Of a stretch of DNA of 64,000 bases, positions 1 through 12,800 are shown piece after piece. The translations under genes and the position numbers were made by a program. The notes below the pieces were generated by a model, which was not told the DNA's origin, ran no database searches, and saw only the letters and a list, made by a program, of their open reading frames with translations. The stretch is from Zerene cesonia. Lineage: Eukaryota; Arthropoda; Insecta; Lepidoptera; Pieridae. Where the stretch lies: positions 2,108,001 to 2,172,000 of the forward strand of contig NC_052111.1 of assembly GCF_012273895.1 (NCBI RefSeq). The letters are read 5' to 3'. The first letter of the stretch is position 1, and every line of letters starts with the position of its first letter.

Positions 1-578
1 CGAAGCCCTATACGTTCTGACCGAAGCCTTAATGCATAGCTAGCCTCATCAAGGCTTATAAGAACGATTTTTGCTCTACTTATAAGCTGCTAAAGAAAAC
101 ATTTTTTTTTTTTTCGTATAGAACTAAACACATGCAGTTCAATATCTATACTATACTAATACTAATGTATAAATACCAATTTAAAGCGAAAAAGTTTGTT
201 TGTTTAACGCGCTTATAACATGAACTACTACACCACGATCAACAAATATTTCACCGTTTGTATGTACGTGATTCCTGGATGTACCACGGGTGAATCCGGG
301 GCAAACCGCTATTAAATGAAAACATAAACCTCTCTTATTTAGTTAGATCTAGTCGAATAAGTTGAATTAGATTCGATCCAATTGCAGTGATTACATACTA
401 ATAAACACTTTCTATTTTTAAATGCATATCGTGATTCATGATTCACCTTAACATGACATGAAGTTAGAGAATGCATAAAATATCTAGTCTATTTGGCATA
501 AAATTCTATTTATATATACCTATAGGATGTATACGAGAAGTAGTAGTTGTAATAAGTATATTTTCTCTTTTGTTTTAG

Positions 579-618
579 ATTCCGGAATGCAAACAGTTGA
601 TCACGCAAGACGCTGAAG
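579..618 (+). other. possible small exon, gene unknown
   Basis: A 40-base segment is flanked by a pyrimidine-rich acceptor ending TTTTAG and a donor GTAAAC. Only one frame is open; it reads IPECKQLITQDAE and ends in phase 1. It could be the end of an upstream plus-strand gene or a 5' untranslated exon of Oatp. No neighbouring exon could be tied to it, so this rests on splice signals alone. Confidence 0.2.
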
Positions 619-814
619 GTAAACCCATTGTAATCATTCACAATGTAGTTGATAAAATTATCTTTCTCTCATTGCCTTTCTGTAAACTGTTTACGTGTTT
701 TGATTTCGTTCATACATAAATGTATCTTAACGTGAGTACAATGAACTGGTTACGTGTAAAACTAATTGGTGACTTCTAATGTTCAGTTTTAATCTATACC
801 AATCTATGAAGCTG

Positions 815-1026
815 TAAAGTTTGTTTGTGCTCGAACGCACTAATCTAAGAGACTGTTTGACTGATTTGGATAAAATTTGGTACCTCCAGAGATGGTTTGA
901 CACACGTGAAAAGCTTTAAACTACTTTTTATCCCGGAAATCCCACGGGAATGAGATTTTGCGGAGAAAAACTTGGGACTATCAAGCTTCTTTGACTACGC
1001 GGGCGAAGCCGCTGGCGGTAATCTAG
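815..1026 (+). repeat. decayed lepidopteran interspersed repeat
   Basis: It has the layout of the short elements common in this window: a 'TGATTTGGATAAAATTTGG' block, a 'TTTATCCCGGAAATCCCACG' block, then a 'GGGCGAAGCCGCTGGCGG' end followed by CTAG. It is non-coding and related in design to, but diverged from, the better preserved TC...CTAG family. Confidence 0.5.
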
Positions 1027-1265
1027 TAAATTAAAAAAATAAGTGTGTCTTGTTATCATATCACATAAGTCCATGATAAAAACTTTTGAAGTACCGAAGT
1101 CGGCGCGAACAATCACATTTCGGGTAACATCAGTATCGCCATTTCTTTACTCAATTAATCATTATTTCCAAGAAGTTTTGACGGCGCGGGTTGTAACTAA
1201 CTGTTTATCAGTGTAGGATCGGTTTTAAAAACAGTTTACTTATTCTTACGATAAAAGTCGATATA

Positions 1266-1817
1266 CAGTGCAACCTCGATATAACAAATCGGAAGGGAAC
1301 AAATAAATATTCGTTATATCAAGTAATTCGTTGAACTGAGGTTCGTTAGGTTGAGGTTAGGTTGGTCTAAAATTCGTTATAAAGAGGTAAAAAAATATAT
1401 AATCCGATGAGGAACATCTTTTACGTTTCTGAGCCATTTCAATTTTCTTGAATCTTTAACAATAGTGACGAGCAGCAGTGTTTACATTACTTTCCATTAA
1501 ACAACAATGATCGCTTTACGAAAAAAAGTATGTCGAAACCTGTCGCGACATGAATCACATACTACAAGAATCATTACATTGGTTACACTTTATATAAAGG
1601 TTTTGGGTTGACGAAATTCGTTAAATAGAGGTACTTATACTTTAACTTAACTTTTTGATAGTTAAAAATTCGTTATAAAGAGGTTGTTCGCAAAAAATGT
1701 TCGTAATGTAAAGGGATATTTTACATTGACTCTTATGGCCAATTCAAGGGGATTACGAAATATTTGTTAAAACGAGGAAAACGTTATATTGAGGTACGTT
1801 ATATTAAGGTTGCACTG
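1266..1817. mobile_element. non-autonomous pogo/Tigger-like MITE
   Basis: The 552-bp element starts with CAGTGCAACCTCGATATAAC and ends with the reverse complement of CAGTGCAACCTTAATATAAC, so the terminal inverted repeats match at 18 of 20 positions. It is bordered by TA on both sides (1264-1265 and 1818-1819), as expected for the TA target duplication of the Tc1/mariner/pogo group. Inside, a short unit resembling ATTCGTTATAAAGAGGT recurs several times as subterminal repeats. There is no transposase ORF, so it must rely on an enzyme encoded elsewhere. Assignment to pogo rather than another TA-inserting group is inferred from the CAGT ends. Confidence 0.8.
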
Positions 1818-1850
1818 TATTACATTATATTATATAATAGCATGTATTAC

Positions 1851-2062
1851 ATACGCGAAAGTTATTCTGCCTGTCTGTCTCATCATAGCGCCTAAATCAC
1901 TGAATCTATTCACATGAAATATGGTTCAGAGTTAGTTTGTGACCCGAGAAAGGACATATGTTTTATTCCGGAAAATTCCACGGGACCAGATTCTGTCCGC
2001 GAAATACTAATAGGTTGTCTATTCCTTCACTACGTGGGCGGCTTGGGCGGAAGTCTCGTGTT
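1851..2062 (+). repeat. decayed lepidopteran interspersed repeat
   Basis: It begins with GCGAAAGTTATTCTGCCTGT and continues with 'CCTAAATCACTGAATCTATT', 'TTTATTCCGGAAAATTCCAC' and a 'CTACGTGGGCGGC' end. This is the same architecture as the 815-1026 repeat, with heavy divergence and no coding potential. Confidence 0.45.
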
Positions 2063-3314
2063 GTATAAAGCAAAAATATAGTAAAATATGTAAGTTGTGT
2101 ACAATAAGGACTTTTATTACTATATTAGTAATAGTCGTATTTGATGGCGACTATCAAACTAGCTGTTGTCAACAGCTGCAATTGTGTAATCAAAGAATAC
2201 TCACTTGTTTTAATTTTAATAATAATTTTTAGCGCCTTCTATCAGATTTTATAAATATCATAGTGATTCAAACAATCATTACTATGGATCTCCCCACGGG
2301 AATGGACGTTTCTCCACCATAAAAGTAACCAATGTCACCTTCTAGTCTCCTATCTCCAGACACAATAATTATGTATAAATATACTAATAAACTTTTACAT
2401 TTATAGTATTAGTAAGACTATAAAAAAGGAACTCGCTGCTAATTGAAGGTCTCAAAGTTTTTTTGTGGCATATCGTATGTACATATACTTAATAAGACTA
2501 AAAATATAGAATTACCTTATAAACCTGCATAACATCCATAGAACACGGACGACAGTCCAATGCTTCATATAATTTATTGATGAGTCATTTTATCGTAACA
2601 TTATTCTCGTGTTATACCGACGTAGTACCTAACACAAGAAATAAGTCATCCGTATCCCTATTCAACTTTCACGGTCTACCATTCTAGAAGTTCTGATTTC
2701 TTTTGTGTATTTTTTTTATCTGTGCAAAAACGAATGAAAATATTAGCGTCTTTGAATCCATTTGTAATCTCAACTCCTCTCATTAGAGCCTACGCTAATG
2801 ACGCATTGCGCTTGTTCTATATTTAAAACAATATATTTTTAGACACCGTTTTTGGCATTTTGAATTAAAAGACAACAATGAATAGTGAATAGGAAATAAT
2901 AAAAAAAGTTTATGGCATCCTGAAAAGGGAAAAATAGAACGCCTGTACCAAGCACTGTCATTGTGGTTTTTCTTCTATACAACTGCAATTGAACTATTTC
3001 TATAGGACGATGTATTTTAATTTTCAATTTTCAAGTAGTAAGCTATTAATTTTGCCAAATTCTAAACGATTAAAATGAACAACACTTGTGATTTTCAAAT
3101 GAGGAACTTTCCTACTACAAGATTTTTTAACTTATCAGGAGAGTTCCAAATATTTGTAACCATGCTGCTATATTGGACAATATATCAGCCAGGCTGTATA
3201 AATTGTTTTAAATAAATTGTCTCTTTCAAGCAACGTGTAAGGTGAATACAAAAAGTTCGGCAAATTAACAGCCTGTCTGCTTCGTTCGAATTTCTTAAAC
3301 GAAAAAAGTAACAT

Positions 3315-3433
3315 ACCGGATAATCGTCGGATGAATCAGCAGGAGAACCGGTCTCGCGTCGGAGGGTTCGTGCCGTTCGTTGCCACTGCAGCACGGAACC
3401 TCGTAGATTAGCTTGTAAACAATACAAGTGCAT
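3315..3433 (-). other. candidate first coding exon, minus strand, unidentified
   Basis: An ATG at 3433 opens 39 codons starting MHLYCLQANLRGSVLQWQ and ending ...SSDDYP, followed directly by a strong donor GTATGT. The segment is clearly more GC-rich than its surroundings. No continuation exon was found at lower coordinates, so any remaining exons would lie beyond the window or be non-coding. I recognise no domain. A plus-strand reading of the same DNA gives only a 26-codon ORF. Confidence 0.25.
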
Positions 3434-6254
3434 GTTGTGTTAATGGAGATTTTTGAGACGCGCATACGAGTGACATTGGGAACACATCGTTTGAGGTGGT
3501 GAGATTTTTCGTTCTAGAGATTGTGCGTGTAGATTCCAGTGGTGATTTCGTGTTAGTAAGAAGTAAATCCTTGTCGTTAATGGTAAATTCACCTTTTATA
3601 AAAGGATAAGGTTATCCGAACGGATACCATGCTGCTAACGTATACCTTTTAAACCCAAAAATAAGAACGAGTATTATAATTTAATTGTGTGTATTTTGAT
3701 GTCTGTCTGTGGCTTCATAGGTTGGGAGGATTCAATTTGATTATCATTTTTGTTAAACGAAGATTTGTTTTTTCGTGATAGTTCTTAACTATTCGTTCAA
3801 AGATGCAGCCGTCTCAAGGATTTTTGACATTGTTGGCAATATCTCACAAACAATTTAAGCTAATGAAAAAGTTGCTGACGTGTTTATTTTAGGAGCATAT
3901 CCTAGTATAGTCCTAAAATGAGGTTGTGGAAGAACCTTAGTAGGCATATCTTTAAAATAGATAGGGAAAACTGATGTTTTCGATAAAAAACCTTGCAGTG
4001 AACTGGAAAGTTCGACCCATCATATTATCGACCGTTACACATAGAAAATCTGAAGCAACCTTGAAAAGACACCATTACAATAAATGTAGAATAAATCCTG
4101 ATTTACAAACTGCAAACTATTATATATAATATAAAATATGTATTTTTTTAACATTGAAATTTTTGTCTGATAATCAAAACAAACATTATTTCAAATGTTG
4201 TCCTCGTTATAAATATACGAAGTATTAAAACTTTTTCGCATTATCTTAATGGATTTATGAAATAATATAAGGATATACACATTATAAACTATTCCAACAT
4301 TCAATAATATAACGATAAAAATGAAACTAATACCCTTGAACTGAACGAACGGATGCCTCAAACCAGCATATTTCGCCCTCCAACTTTTGGCATCTGAACC
4401 ACTCCGCAATTTGTTATATAACATTGCAGGTAAAACGGGAGGAATTTTGTGTACATCTATCTTATGTCCATTATATATTTTTATACCCTTTAGCAATTAT
4501 CGTAAGTAGATATTAAGGTACTATCCACATTTGAGCAAAATTTTTTTCTAAAAGTATCTATTGATCGTTAAATTCATACTGTTTAACCTAGATAACTTCC
4601 CCGACGACTCCAATAACCTGCCTGTATAATACAAAAGAATATGTTTTAAAATTCAATGAATAGTTAGTACACAATTTGCACTAGTCCGCTTTCATTCAAG
4701 CTAATAAGTAATAGCCTAATCTGATCATTACTCGATTCTGCAGATGTATTTTGAGTAATGTTGCCTGAGTTGCCCCGAGTAATGTAGATAAAAACTACCC
4801 GAAAAAAATGTTTTAAATTTTTCTATAATCAATTTGTTACATTGAAAATAGCGGCTGTATTACTTTTTTAAATAAATTTCATGACATGCAACAGGAAACA
4901 ATGTAGAGAATAGAAAAAAGTCGTTAATCAATTGCATACTCCCTTAACATTAATTGAAAATAAATTTCATAAAGAAATAAACACCTGCAATCGAATAGTG
5001 GGGTCTTGTACTTTAAGGTAACCATTACATTATGTGAGCTATTAAACTTTAATGACTACCTGCATCAGCGGCCTTGAGGTTGATACCTGATAAAATAATT
5101 ATAACGCAATGAAATAGACTCACGATATCATTTTACTATGATTACAGCCTACTATTACAAATTTTGTTATGTAGCTATTACAGAGTAGTAATCCTTATTA
5201 TTAATATTTTTGCCATGATAGTACTTAAAACCTAAAAAGATACCTAATTCATAATTTATACAATTGTATATGCTTAACTTCTATCATTTTCCAGTTTTAG
5301 GTTTCTGTGGTCTGTGTTCGTTGATTTTTGCTTACGTGGACGTGTCTAGTTTAATGAACGGCTTAAACATCACCCTAAAGCACATGCCTAACATAAAATA
5401 TGTTTTTTTAATGATTAATAACGGTAAACATTAGTCATATTTCTAAAAATCTATGTCTTCAACGCGAGCGGCTTATTAGTTTGGTATTATTTTTATAATC
5501 CTAATTACTGTTATAAGCCCCGATTCACAATCTGCGGTAAACAGTTAACAACAACTGCTACTGCGTCATTCATGTGCCGTGAGATTGTAAATATTATGAG
5601 AACAATATTAATATATAGTTAAGTATATACGTCATTTTCTCATTTCAACACACGAATATTGTGAGTGGGATTTTTGGTTATATTAACTTTTATTGTATGC
5701 GTTATGTTTGATGCGATAGATGTAAACATAGAAAAATCATTGTTTCTTATTCGTAGCTAATAATAACTTATTTATTTTTAAACAAACTGATTCATTGACA
5801 AATATAGAGCGCGGCTGGAGGCCAAAAGAAACACATGCAATAAGTGACGGTTTTGTTTATAGCATCATAACAATCCAAAAGCATCTCCATATACAGTATG
5901 AAATCTCATCATATAATCCACGTATTTTAAAAATGTTCAATAACTGCTTGTGTATTATTAACAGTTTGATTCTCGCTATAGATAAAGGTTTCGAGTTCAA
6001 TGAGAGATCTTAATACTTCCTTGCTGCGGTTATAACGGTCCCAATATTGCGACCTGAAAAATTTAAATTGAAATATTTCCCACAATGATATTATGTAAAC
6101 AATGGCATACCATTAGGCAGCTGTAAAATTATTGAATTTATAAACATTTAGCTACCAAAATATGTATCGGTTGTAATATCCGAGGCTAAGAAAACACGTA
6201 AAATCAATACAAGTTAGGAAATAGATACGTCTGAGATTCAACCTTCTTAATATA

Positions 6255-6435
6255 CTAGCAACTCGCCCCGGCTTCGCCCTTGGTACATACCTATATAGTC
6301 TATGTCACTCAGCGAAGTTGCAGCTTTCTAATGGTGAAAGAATTTTTAAAATCGGTGGAGTAGTTTTTGAGTTTATCCATAATAAACAAGCAAACAAAAA
6401 TACAACTTCTTCATCTTTATAATATTAGTGTAGAT
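6255..6435 (-). repeat. decayed interspersed repeat, minus orientation
   Basis: It begins at CTAG with 'CAACTCGCCCCGGCTTCGCC' and ends with 'TTATAATATTAGTGTAGA'. The internal block includes 'AATCGGTGGAGTAGTTTTTG'. This is a short non-coding element of the type that ends in CTAG. Confidence 0.5.
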
Positions 6436-6610
6436 AATTAATTTCAAAATCTAAACAGAAACTGCAGGACACAGCTATAAATCAATATAGGTATTTAAAA
6501 TAAATAAGAACAAACTCAGTGAGAGTATTTTTAATTTGTAGTTTTATAGCATTCAACTGCTTTTGTTTTGCAAAATTGAGACATTTAAAAGAATAGAAAT
6601 AAATATCAAT

Positions 6611-6680
6611 AGGCGGTATTCGAGCCCTTGTCACTGCCGAACCATGGCCTCGGATCTCGGCCACCCGTGATCCCGCCTCA
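6611..6680 (-). repeat. tRNA-like segment, probably a SINE head
   Basis: On the minus strand the segment carries an A-box-like GGTGGCCGAGATCCGAGG, a B-box-like GGGCTCGAATACC, and ends that could pair (AGGCGG with CCGCCT). The T-stem does not pair well and no clear anticodon arm can be folded. I therefore regard it as a tRNA-derived SINE head or a tRNA pseudogene rather than a working tRNA gene. Confidence 0.35.
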
Positions 6681-6810
6681 GCAATCGTTTTCCTTTACTC
6701 TTTTGGTTTTGTATTTGTTATACAAAATATAATAAGTATGAGCAACTTTAGTATACGTAATACATATTGTTACATTTGTACAGGTGGTGCAGTGTACGCG
6801 ACAGTTTGGT

Positions 6811-6825
6811 ATGGGCTCGCGGTGA
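6811..6825 (+). promoter_or_regulatory. minimal upstream ORF in the Oatp leader
   Basis: The untranslated part of the first recognised Oatp exon (from 6784) contains ATG GGC TCG CGG TGA, a complete four-codon uORF 21 bases before the main start at 6847. It is not in frame with the main ORF. Such uORFs often lower translation; that effect is an inference here. Confidence 0.4.
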
Positions 6826-6846
6826 GACGCAAAGTAAACGAACACA

Positions 6847-9800
6847 ATGACAGAAGGCGAGAGACAGCAGAGTGCTGGCGGCGCAAACGCCGCGCCCCAA
6901 CACAGAAAAGGGCACAGGTAATAAACCTCATTGACAACATTATGAAAATTTGCTTTAGCCTAATATTGCCTTCCATTCGTTATGCTTTGACCATTAAATA
7001 GGCACTGTTTTCTAAGTAGACTTTAATGTCAAGGAAAAGCATGGTTAGAGAATATATGTAAATGACTAATAACATTGAAATGACGTCACTGACTTTAGCT
7101 AAGAAATACAGTTCATGAACCCTAAGAAGTTCATGACTTAATTGCAATATACTTCAGTCATGGGTAATTTTGCCCAGAATGAATTCCGTTCGAGTTTTGG
7201 ATTATTGTATAGATTTTTATATTATCTTTTTGACTCCCCACTTTGCCATCTCTTATGTTTTCAGCTCGCGATATCTAAAATATGTATTATCTTCTATGAC
7301 TTGTAGATAAGATTGTTACCAGAGTGGTAATCTTGGTAAGTATAAGGGAAACCTTGCGTTGGCTACTCCTCTCTTCCTTGTACGAATCAACTGCTAGGAG
7401 AACTTAATTTCAGGGAAACCACAATAAAAACGCTTCGCTTACTCTACCTCAAGATGGTACGGAAAAGAGTTATCCCGCGAAAACGTGTACTGTTTCTCTA
7501 GCTTATTTAGTATATGTTATACTATTATCCTCTAATAATGAGTTGGAATAGAAATGTCTTTATGTCAATGGACAATGGCGACACTTCAGTGGCATTCATG
7601 ATACGGCGTCGTGAGTGGAAAATATATCAAAATCTATAAATCTATAAAAAAAAATTTAAATCTCCCAGAAAAGATTCCAGGTAAACCGATCTTTTGAAAC
7701 CAAATGACTAGACAATTAGTAATAGATAAATATAATGTCTCAATTTTATATCGTAATAAAGGCCATAACTACGTAATATTTTAGAAACGCACCAATAGTA
7801 AGACTTCAGTGTTGTTATTTCGTTCTGCAGGTGTACGTCGAATACTATAAGCATGGAAATAAATCTATATTATGGTGTTTTTTTCTATTATTATCTCATT
7901 TACCTTCTAGACAACCTTTAATCTCTAGGAATCAACAAAAATGTATGTAGGCCAAAACTTATGAAACGGTTGTAATTCACCTTGTTATTTTACGGATTTC
8001 AAGCGATTAGTCACCGTACACACAATATATAATTCAGTTTCCATATCACATTTATAATGGTTCAATTGTGTAACAACGTTATAATTGTTATAGCTGCCAT
8101 GTATAATCATAGATACAAATATTTTCCACTCTATTCTATAAAATAAATAGCAACAAATATGATTAATTGTTACATGCTGAAACGTAGATAAATACCTAAC
8201 GTAATATTCATGCGATGCCTGTTACCTTATGATAATATTTACATGTTTACGTTCGGGTGCCGTCAGACAATTCGTATTATACGGATTTTAACGTTTGTTT
8301 TATGTCCAGTGTAATAACCTTGGCTTTCATGTCTATGTATAAACTATTTTATGTTTTTACAGTATAAATGATAAGACAAATTTATTTTATATGTGTTACA
8401 GAAATGTAACTTATGTCTGTCTATACACGAATCTAGTGTTGAGGTATATCCTATTAATATTATAAATGCGAAAGTTTGTAAGTATGGATGTATGGATGTT
8501 TGTTACTCTTTCACGTAAAAACTACTGAACCAATTGCAATGAAATTTGGTACGTAGACAGCTGGATAAATGGAATAACATATAGGCAACTTTTTATTCCG
8601 ATATTCCTACGGGATACGGACTTACGTGGGTGAAACCGCGGGGCACAGCTAGTCTTGATATATATAAACTTTTTATATAAATAACATATCACGTTGTTTA
8701 TAGGCGATGGACCCTAAACTGTTCACCGTATTTAAATTAAAATTGCACACCATGTGCAGTTTGATACAACTTAAAAGATAAGAGTTTATATATAATACTA
8801 GCAAACCCCGCGAACTCCGTTTCGCCACCAGGTGGTTGTATGTGAAAAATGACTTTCCCGCTTTTCTGCAGAATTTTTTCCTGAATTTTCTATGCTATAA
8901 ACCTCACGGCGCCCGAGACCTTTCCAACGAATGCAAAACCGTGGAAATCGGTTCGTGCGTTCTGGAGTTATAGCGTCAGGAAGGAAAACGCGACTTATTT
9001 TTATATATTAGATATTATTTCAAATACGATAAATGACTACTTGGGCGGAGCCGGGGCATGCAGCTAGTTAGATTTTTATTGTTAATTTTTTAAGTTAACG
9101 ACTGTGACGTCCAAATAGGTCCTGTATCAATCCTATTCTTATTTAGATCGCCTTAAAAAAAGGTAATGTTGTGTTAGTTTTATTTCAATCATATCATCAA
9201 TAGAAATGTCATACCTATCACGTAGACAAAGTCGAAATCAAATCAAGTAGAGCATGCGTATTTAACGTATATATATACGCATACTGTACTTCCTCTTATG
9301 ATAGGTGTATTGAAAAAAACCGATATCGCAAACTCAAAAAAAATTATAACATCAATAACTAAAACCAATGTGATAATAAGTCGGATGATTAAATATATAA
9401 ATACATGCTGAATCTATCTTAATTCTGTAACATTCGTTTATATATGTAACATTAATTACAGTTAAATCGTAAAAACGTATAATTTACAAAGTTAACGAAA
9501 CGAAAAATTATCTTACATAATAACCATAGCTATTATACAAGAGATTTTTGTTATACATGCCTGCCCATAATAAGTAACATATTTCACACCGTTGCGTACC
9601 GTTACCGAAACAGTAATTGAACGTTATCATATAAAATGCATGCATTAACGGAATAGGGCGTTCAATATTCTAATCAGAATATAGTATTGATATTGATAAG
9701 AGATCAATTTATCTTTTTCACCAAGAAAAAATCAATATGCAATTTACCATATACATAGAATCACGTGCCGTGTGTTTCCTGCATGTTTATAGAGGAAACG

Positions 9801-12800
9801 TACCATATTCTTGTAACCCTTAATTTTCCCTCCGAAATATTTACCTGATAACGCTAACCATCGCATCATACATAGATAGCATTCGGTTTGCGACACCTGG
9901 CCCACATTCGCACCTAATCGCACGCGACTGATATCACACCTAACACAAAGCTTTAAGTTTAGTCATCATCACGTTTATCTCCAGTACGCCATAAGAGCAC
10001 GTTCCAAATACTCCGTTAAACATATGTGTACAGTTATAATCGCGAACGCCATTGTGTCGTGAGAAAGTGAAATCGCCAAAATGTTAGTGTTGAGGTGACG
10101 TCACAGCGGTCGCGAAAACTTTAGCCGTGTTCTATAATCATTGTTGTTTTGGTATTGAATAAGCTGCGTTCTGTTTTTGTGTCGCCAATATGTCGGATGT
10201 AACAGCTGAGCAGTTGAGATTGTTGTTAGAGAGGTAATTGTAATCCATTTCTTGGGTACCATACTTACCAATATTTTTTCCATTGTTCGATAATTTCTGC
10301 GACGAAATAAGCTTAACTAATATCAATGTTGTTTGTCTGTTAGAAGACAAGAATCCATGTATGCAATGACGGGCCTGTACGCGGAGTCGGGGTGCGGTGA
10401 AAGTGGAGCGAGCGACACAGCCGGACCAAGCGCGCCACCGTCGTACCCCCCACGGGAGTCGATCAAATGTCACAGCAGGAACCCTTCTGCTGGAATATGT
10501 GACAGGTAAACCTCCTACGACTAGTTCTATGACATTGATAAGGTTCTTCACGTAGGTATCAGAGTGATTTATATAGTTTATACATTTATGAAAAGTAAAT
10601 TTTTTTTTTTCTTTAAGAAACAAAACATAAAGTTATCGATATTTATATACTACGAGTACAGTTTGAATTTATTGAAGCAATAGAGCGTTTATTAAAACTC
10701 AACATATCTAGTTCAATATATATTTCTTAAAAATATAGTCGTAATTTTAAATCTATCATGAATCATATCGGTGATTTTACTTAGACATTTTTACTAAGAA
10801 AATAAAAGATATGTTATCAAATTTAGATATCGTCATTCTAGTGGCTCCTTAAATAATTCAGTACAATTCAGTACTATAATTTCCCAATAACTTTAATTTT
10901 AAGGCAACTTAAAACCAATTATTTATAATGACAACCTATTTTCGTATATAATTTTACAATTACCAACATGATAATTTTAACTGAAACGATGAGTGTTTTC
11001 TATAAAAAGAACAGATTCTTTTGTTATCATCGAAGAAACTAATATTTAGAAATTTTCCTATTAAAAATTTGTTACCAGCATATTAAATAAACGGCTTCTT
11101 TTAACTCAATGTATGAACATATTCACATTATTCTATTTTTAATGATCGCCCGCTTATCACATTATTGGTTATCGTGTGAGCCTAGAAAAGTGGAGTCATC
11201 AGAAGGCTAAATGTCTCGGTCTGGCAGTCAGGAAAGGCTGATCCTCCACTTGTGCGTAAAAGGGAAAATCGCTCAGGCAAATAGATCTTTATTGCATATG
11301 CCTCATTCTCCAAATTAAGACACGAGAATTCACTTTATTTTATGTTCCAATTTAAAAAATTCTTTTATACTCCTTTTATTACAGAGACCGGGAACGAGAG
11401 AAGGAGAAAGAAAAACCCCATCAGATATTCCCAGAGATATTAGACATTCCGCATGACTCACGAGACTGTGGTATCCTATCTTGGAGGCCGTTATTTATCC
11501 AGAGATTCTCTAGTATTAAAGTAAGACTACTTACGTTTCGCATCATAATATATGACTTTATTTCCTCCGAATCGATATTTACCATATGAAATGTTTCAGG
11601 TATTCGTATTTTTCCTTTCGTTCCTAGTTACGCTGCAGCAGGCTTTAAGCTCTGGCTACATCAACTCTGTGATCACAACAATCGAGAAACGCTTCGAAAT
11701 ACCCTCCAGCCTCTCGGGGCTCATAGCGAGCAGCTACGAGATCGGCAACGTTATTACAGTCATTTTCGTGTCATACTTGGGTAGCAGGAGACATATTCCG
11801 GTGTGGATTGCAGTTGGTAAGCATATTGTTTATGTACACGCTTCGTGATATTCAAACAAATTCGTTCCTCGTGCCTTTACATGTATTTGAGATAATTTAG
11901 GTAGTTTATAACATTAAAAAAAAAAACCATCACATGTTTCATTTAATCTACTGTGGGGTTAGAATTTCGTAAAGAAATTATCAAATCAGTGCTTATTTCG
12001 GTCTAGAATCAATATCGTTGATTCGTCTTTCGTTTCATCTAACAGACGAGGTGATGTTTATGCACCTAAACACATAAACGATTTATTGCATGTTTTAGGT
12101 GCCGTTATTATGGGCATCGGATCGCTGGTGTTTGTCGTGCCGCATTTTATAGCGGAAGCGAACAGCGAAATGTTGTCGAATAATAAATCGGACGATAACA
12201 TCTGCCGGCTCCCGCGAGCTCTCGAGCAGGATATGGGAGGCCTCGGTAGACTCTCGCAGGGCCTGCCTCCTGCCAATTTGAGACCCGACAATTGTATTAA
12301 GGTAAGCATTTCATCGGCCTCATGAAGGTTTCTTACGTTTTTCCTCTGTGTGTCTGCCGAGACATTGCAATTTAAACATGTTTTTATTTATCTTCCTTTG
12401 CTTATAACTACTGATAGCACTGACAAGTAATGTTTTAAATGATTGGTGCTAGAAAAACCTGATCGCACAAAATAAATTGGATTAACTTTATTAGACTTCA
12501 TCCAATGAAATCTTTATTAGATTATTTAGTATTATTGCTTTAGCACTTTTTGGGCAAGTATTTAATTGTTTCTATTGACTTTGGGTCATTTTTGAAATGA
12601 GACTGAAAAAGTCTCTTTTCCAGTAGGCATATCATCATCCAGATCTGGGTTTACTTAATATTAGGTAAAAATGTGGTCTCTTGATCAAATGACCTTGTTC
12701 TTGTCCTATCAGAGTTCTCCGAGCACGTTTGTCCCAGTTATGGTGTTCATAGTAGCGCAAGTGCTATTGGGATGTGGGGGATCACCACTTCTAACTCTCG

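Larger units (their letters stand above)
1..6783. other. gene-poor flank upstream of Oatp, repeat-rich
   Basis: AT-rich DNA with no convincing multi-exon gene. It holds decayed interspersed repeats (about 815-1026, 1851-2062, 6255-6435), a complete pogo-like MITE (1266-1817), a tRNA-like SINE head on the minus strand (6611-6680), and two isolated exon-like pieces (579-618 plus strand, 3315-3433 minus strand). It may be partly the first intron of Oatp if the transporter has an upstream non-coding exon, because the first recognised Oatp exon begins with a splice acceptor rather than a promoter. Confidence 0.5.
6918..10189 (+). other. Oatp intron 1 / upstream region of the second promoter
   Basis: No coding segment was found. 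It contains a palindromic CRE (7081-7088), one TC...CTAG element (8449-8652) and a composite repeat (8798-9067). From about 9880 the DNA becomes less AT-rich and leads into the alternative first exon at 10190. Confidence 0.5.

Noticed and set aside
6738..7001. 87-codon plus-strand ORF over the first Oatp exon
   Set aside because: It reads through a splice acceptor and donor in the wrong frame. The Oatp start at 6847 fits family phase and has its own upstream stop.
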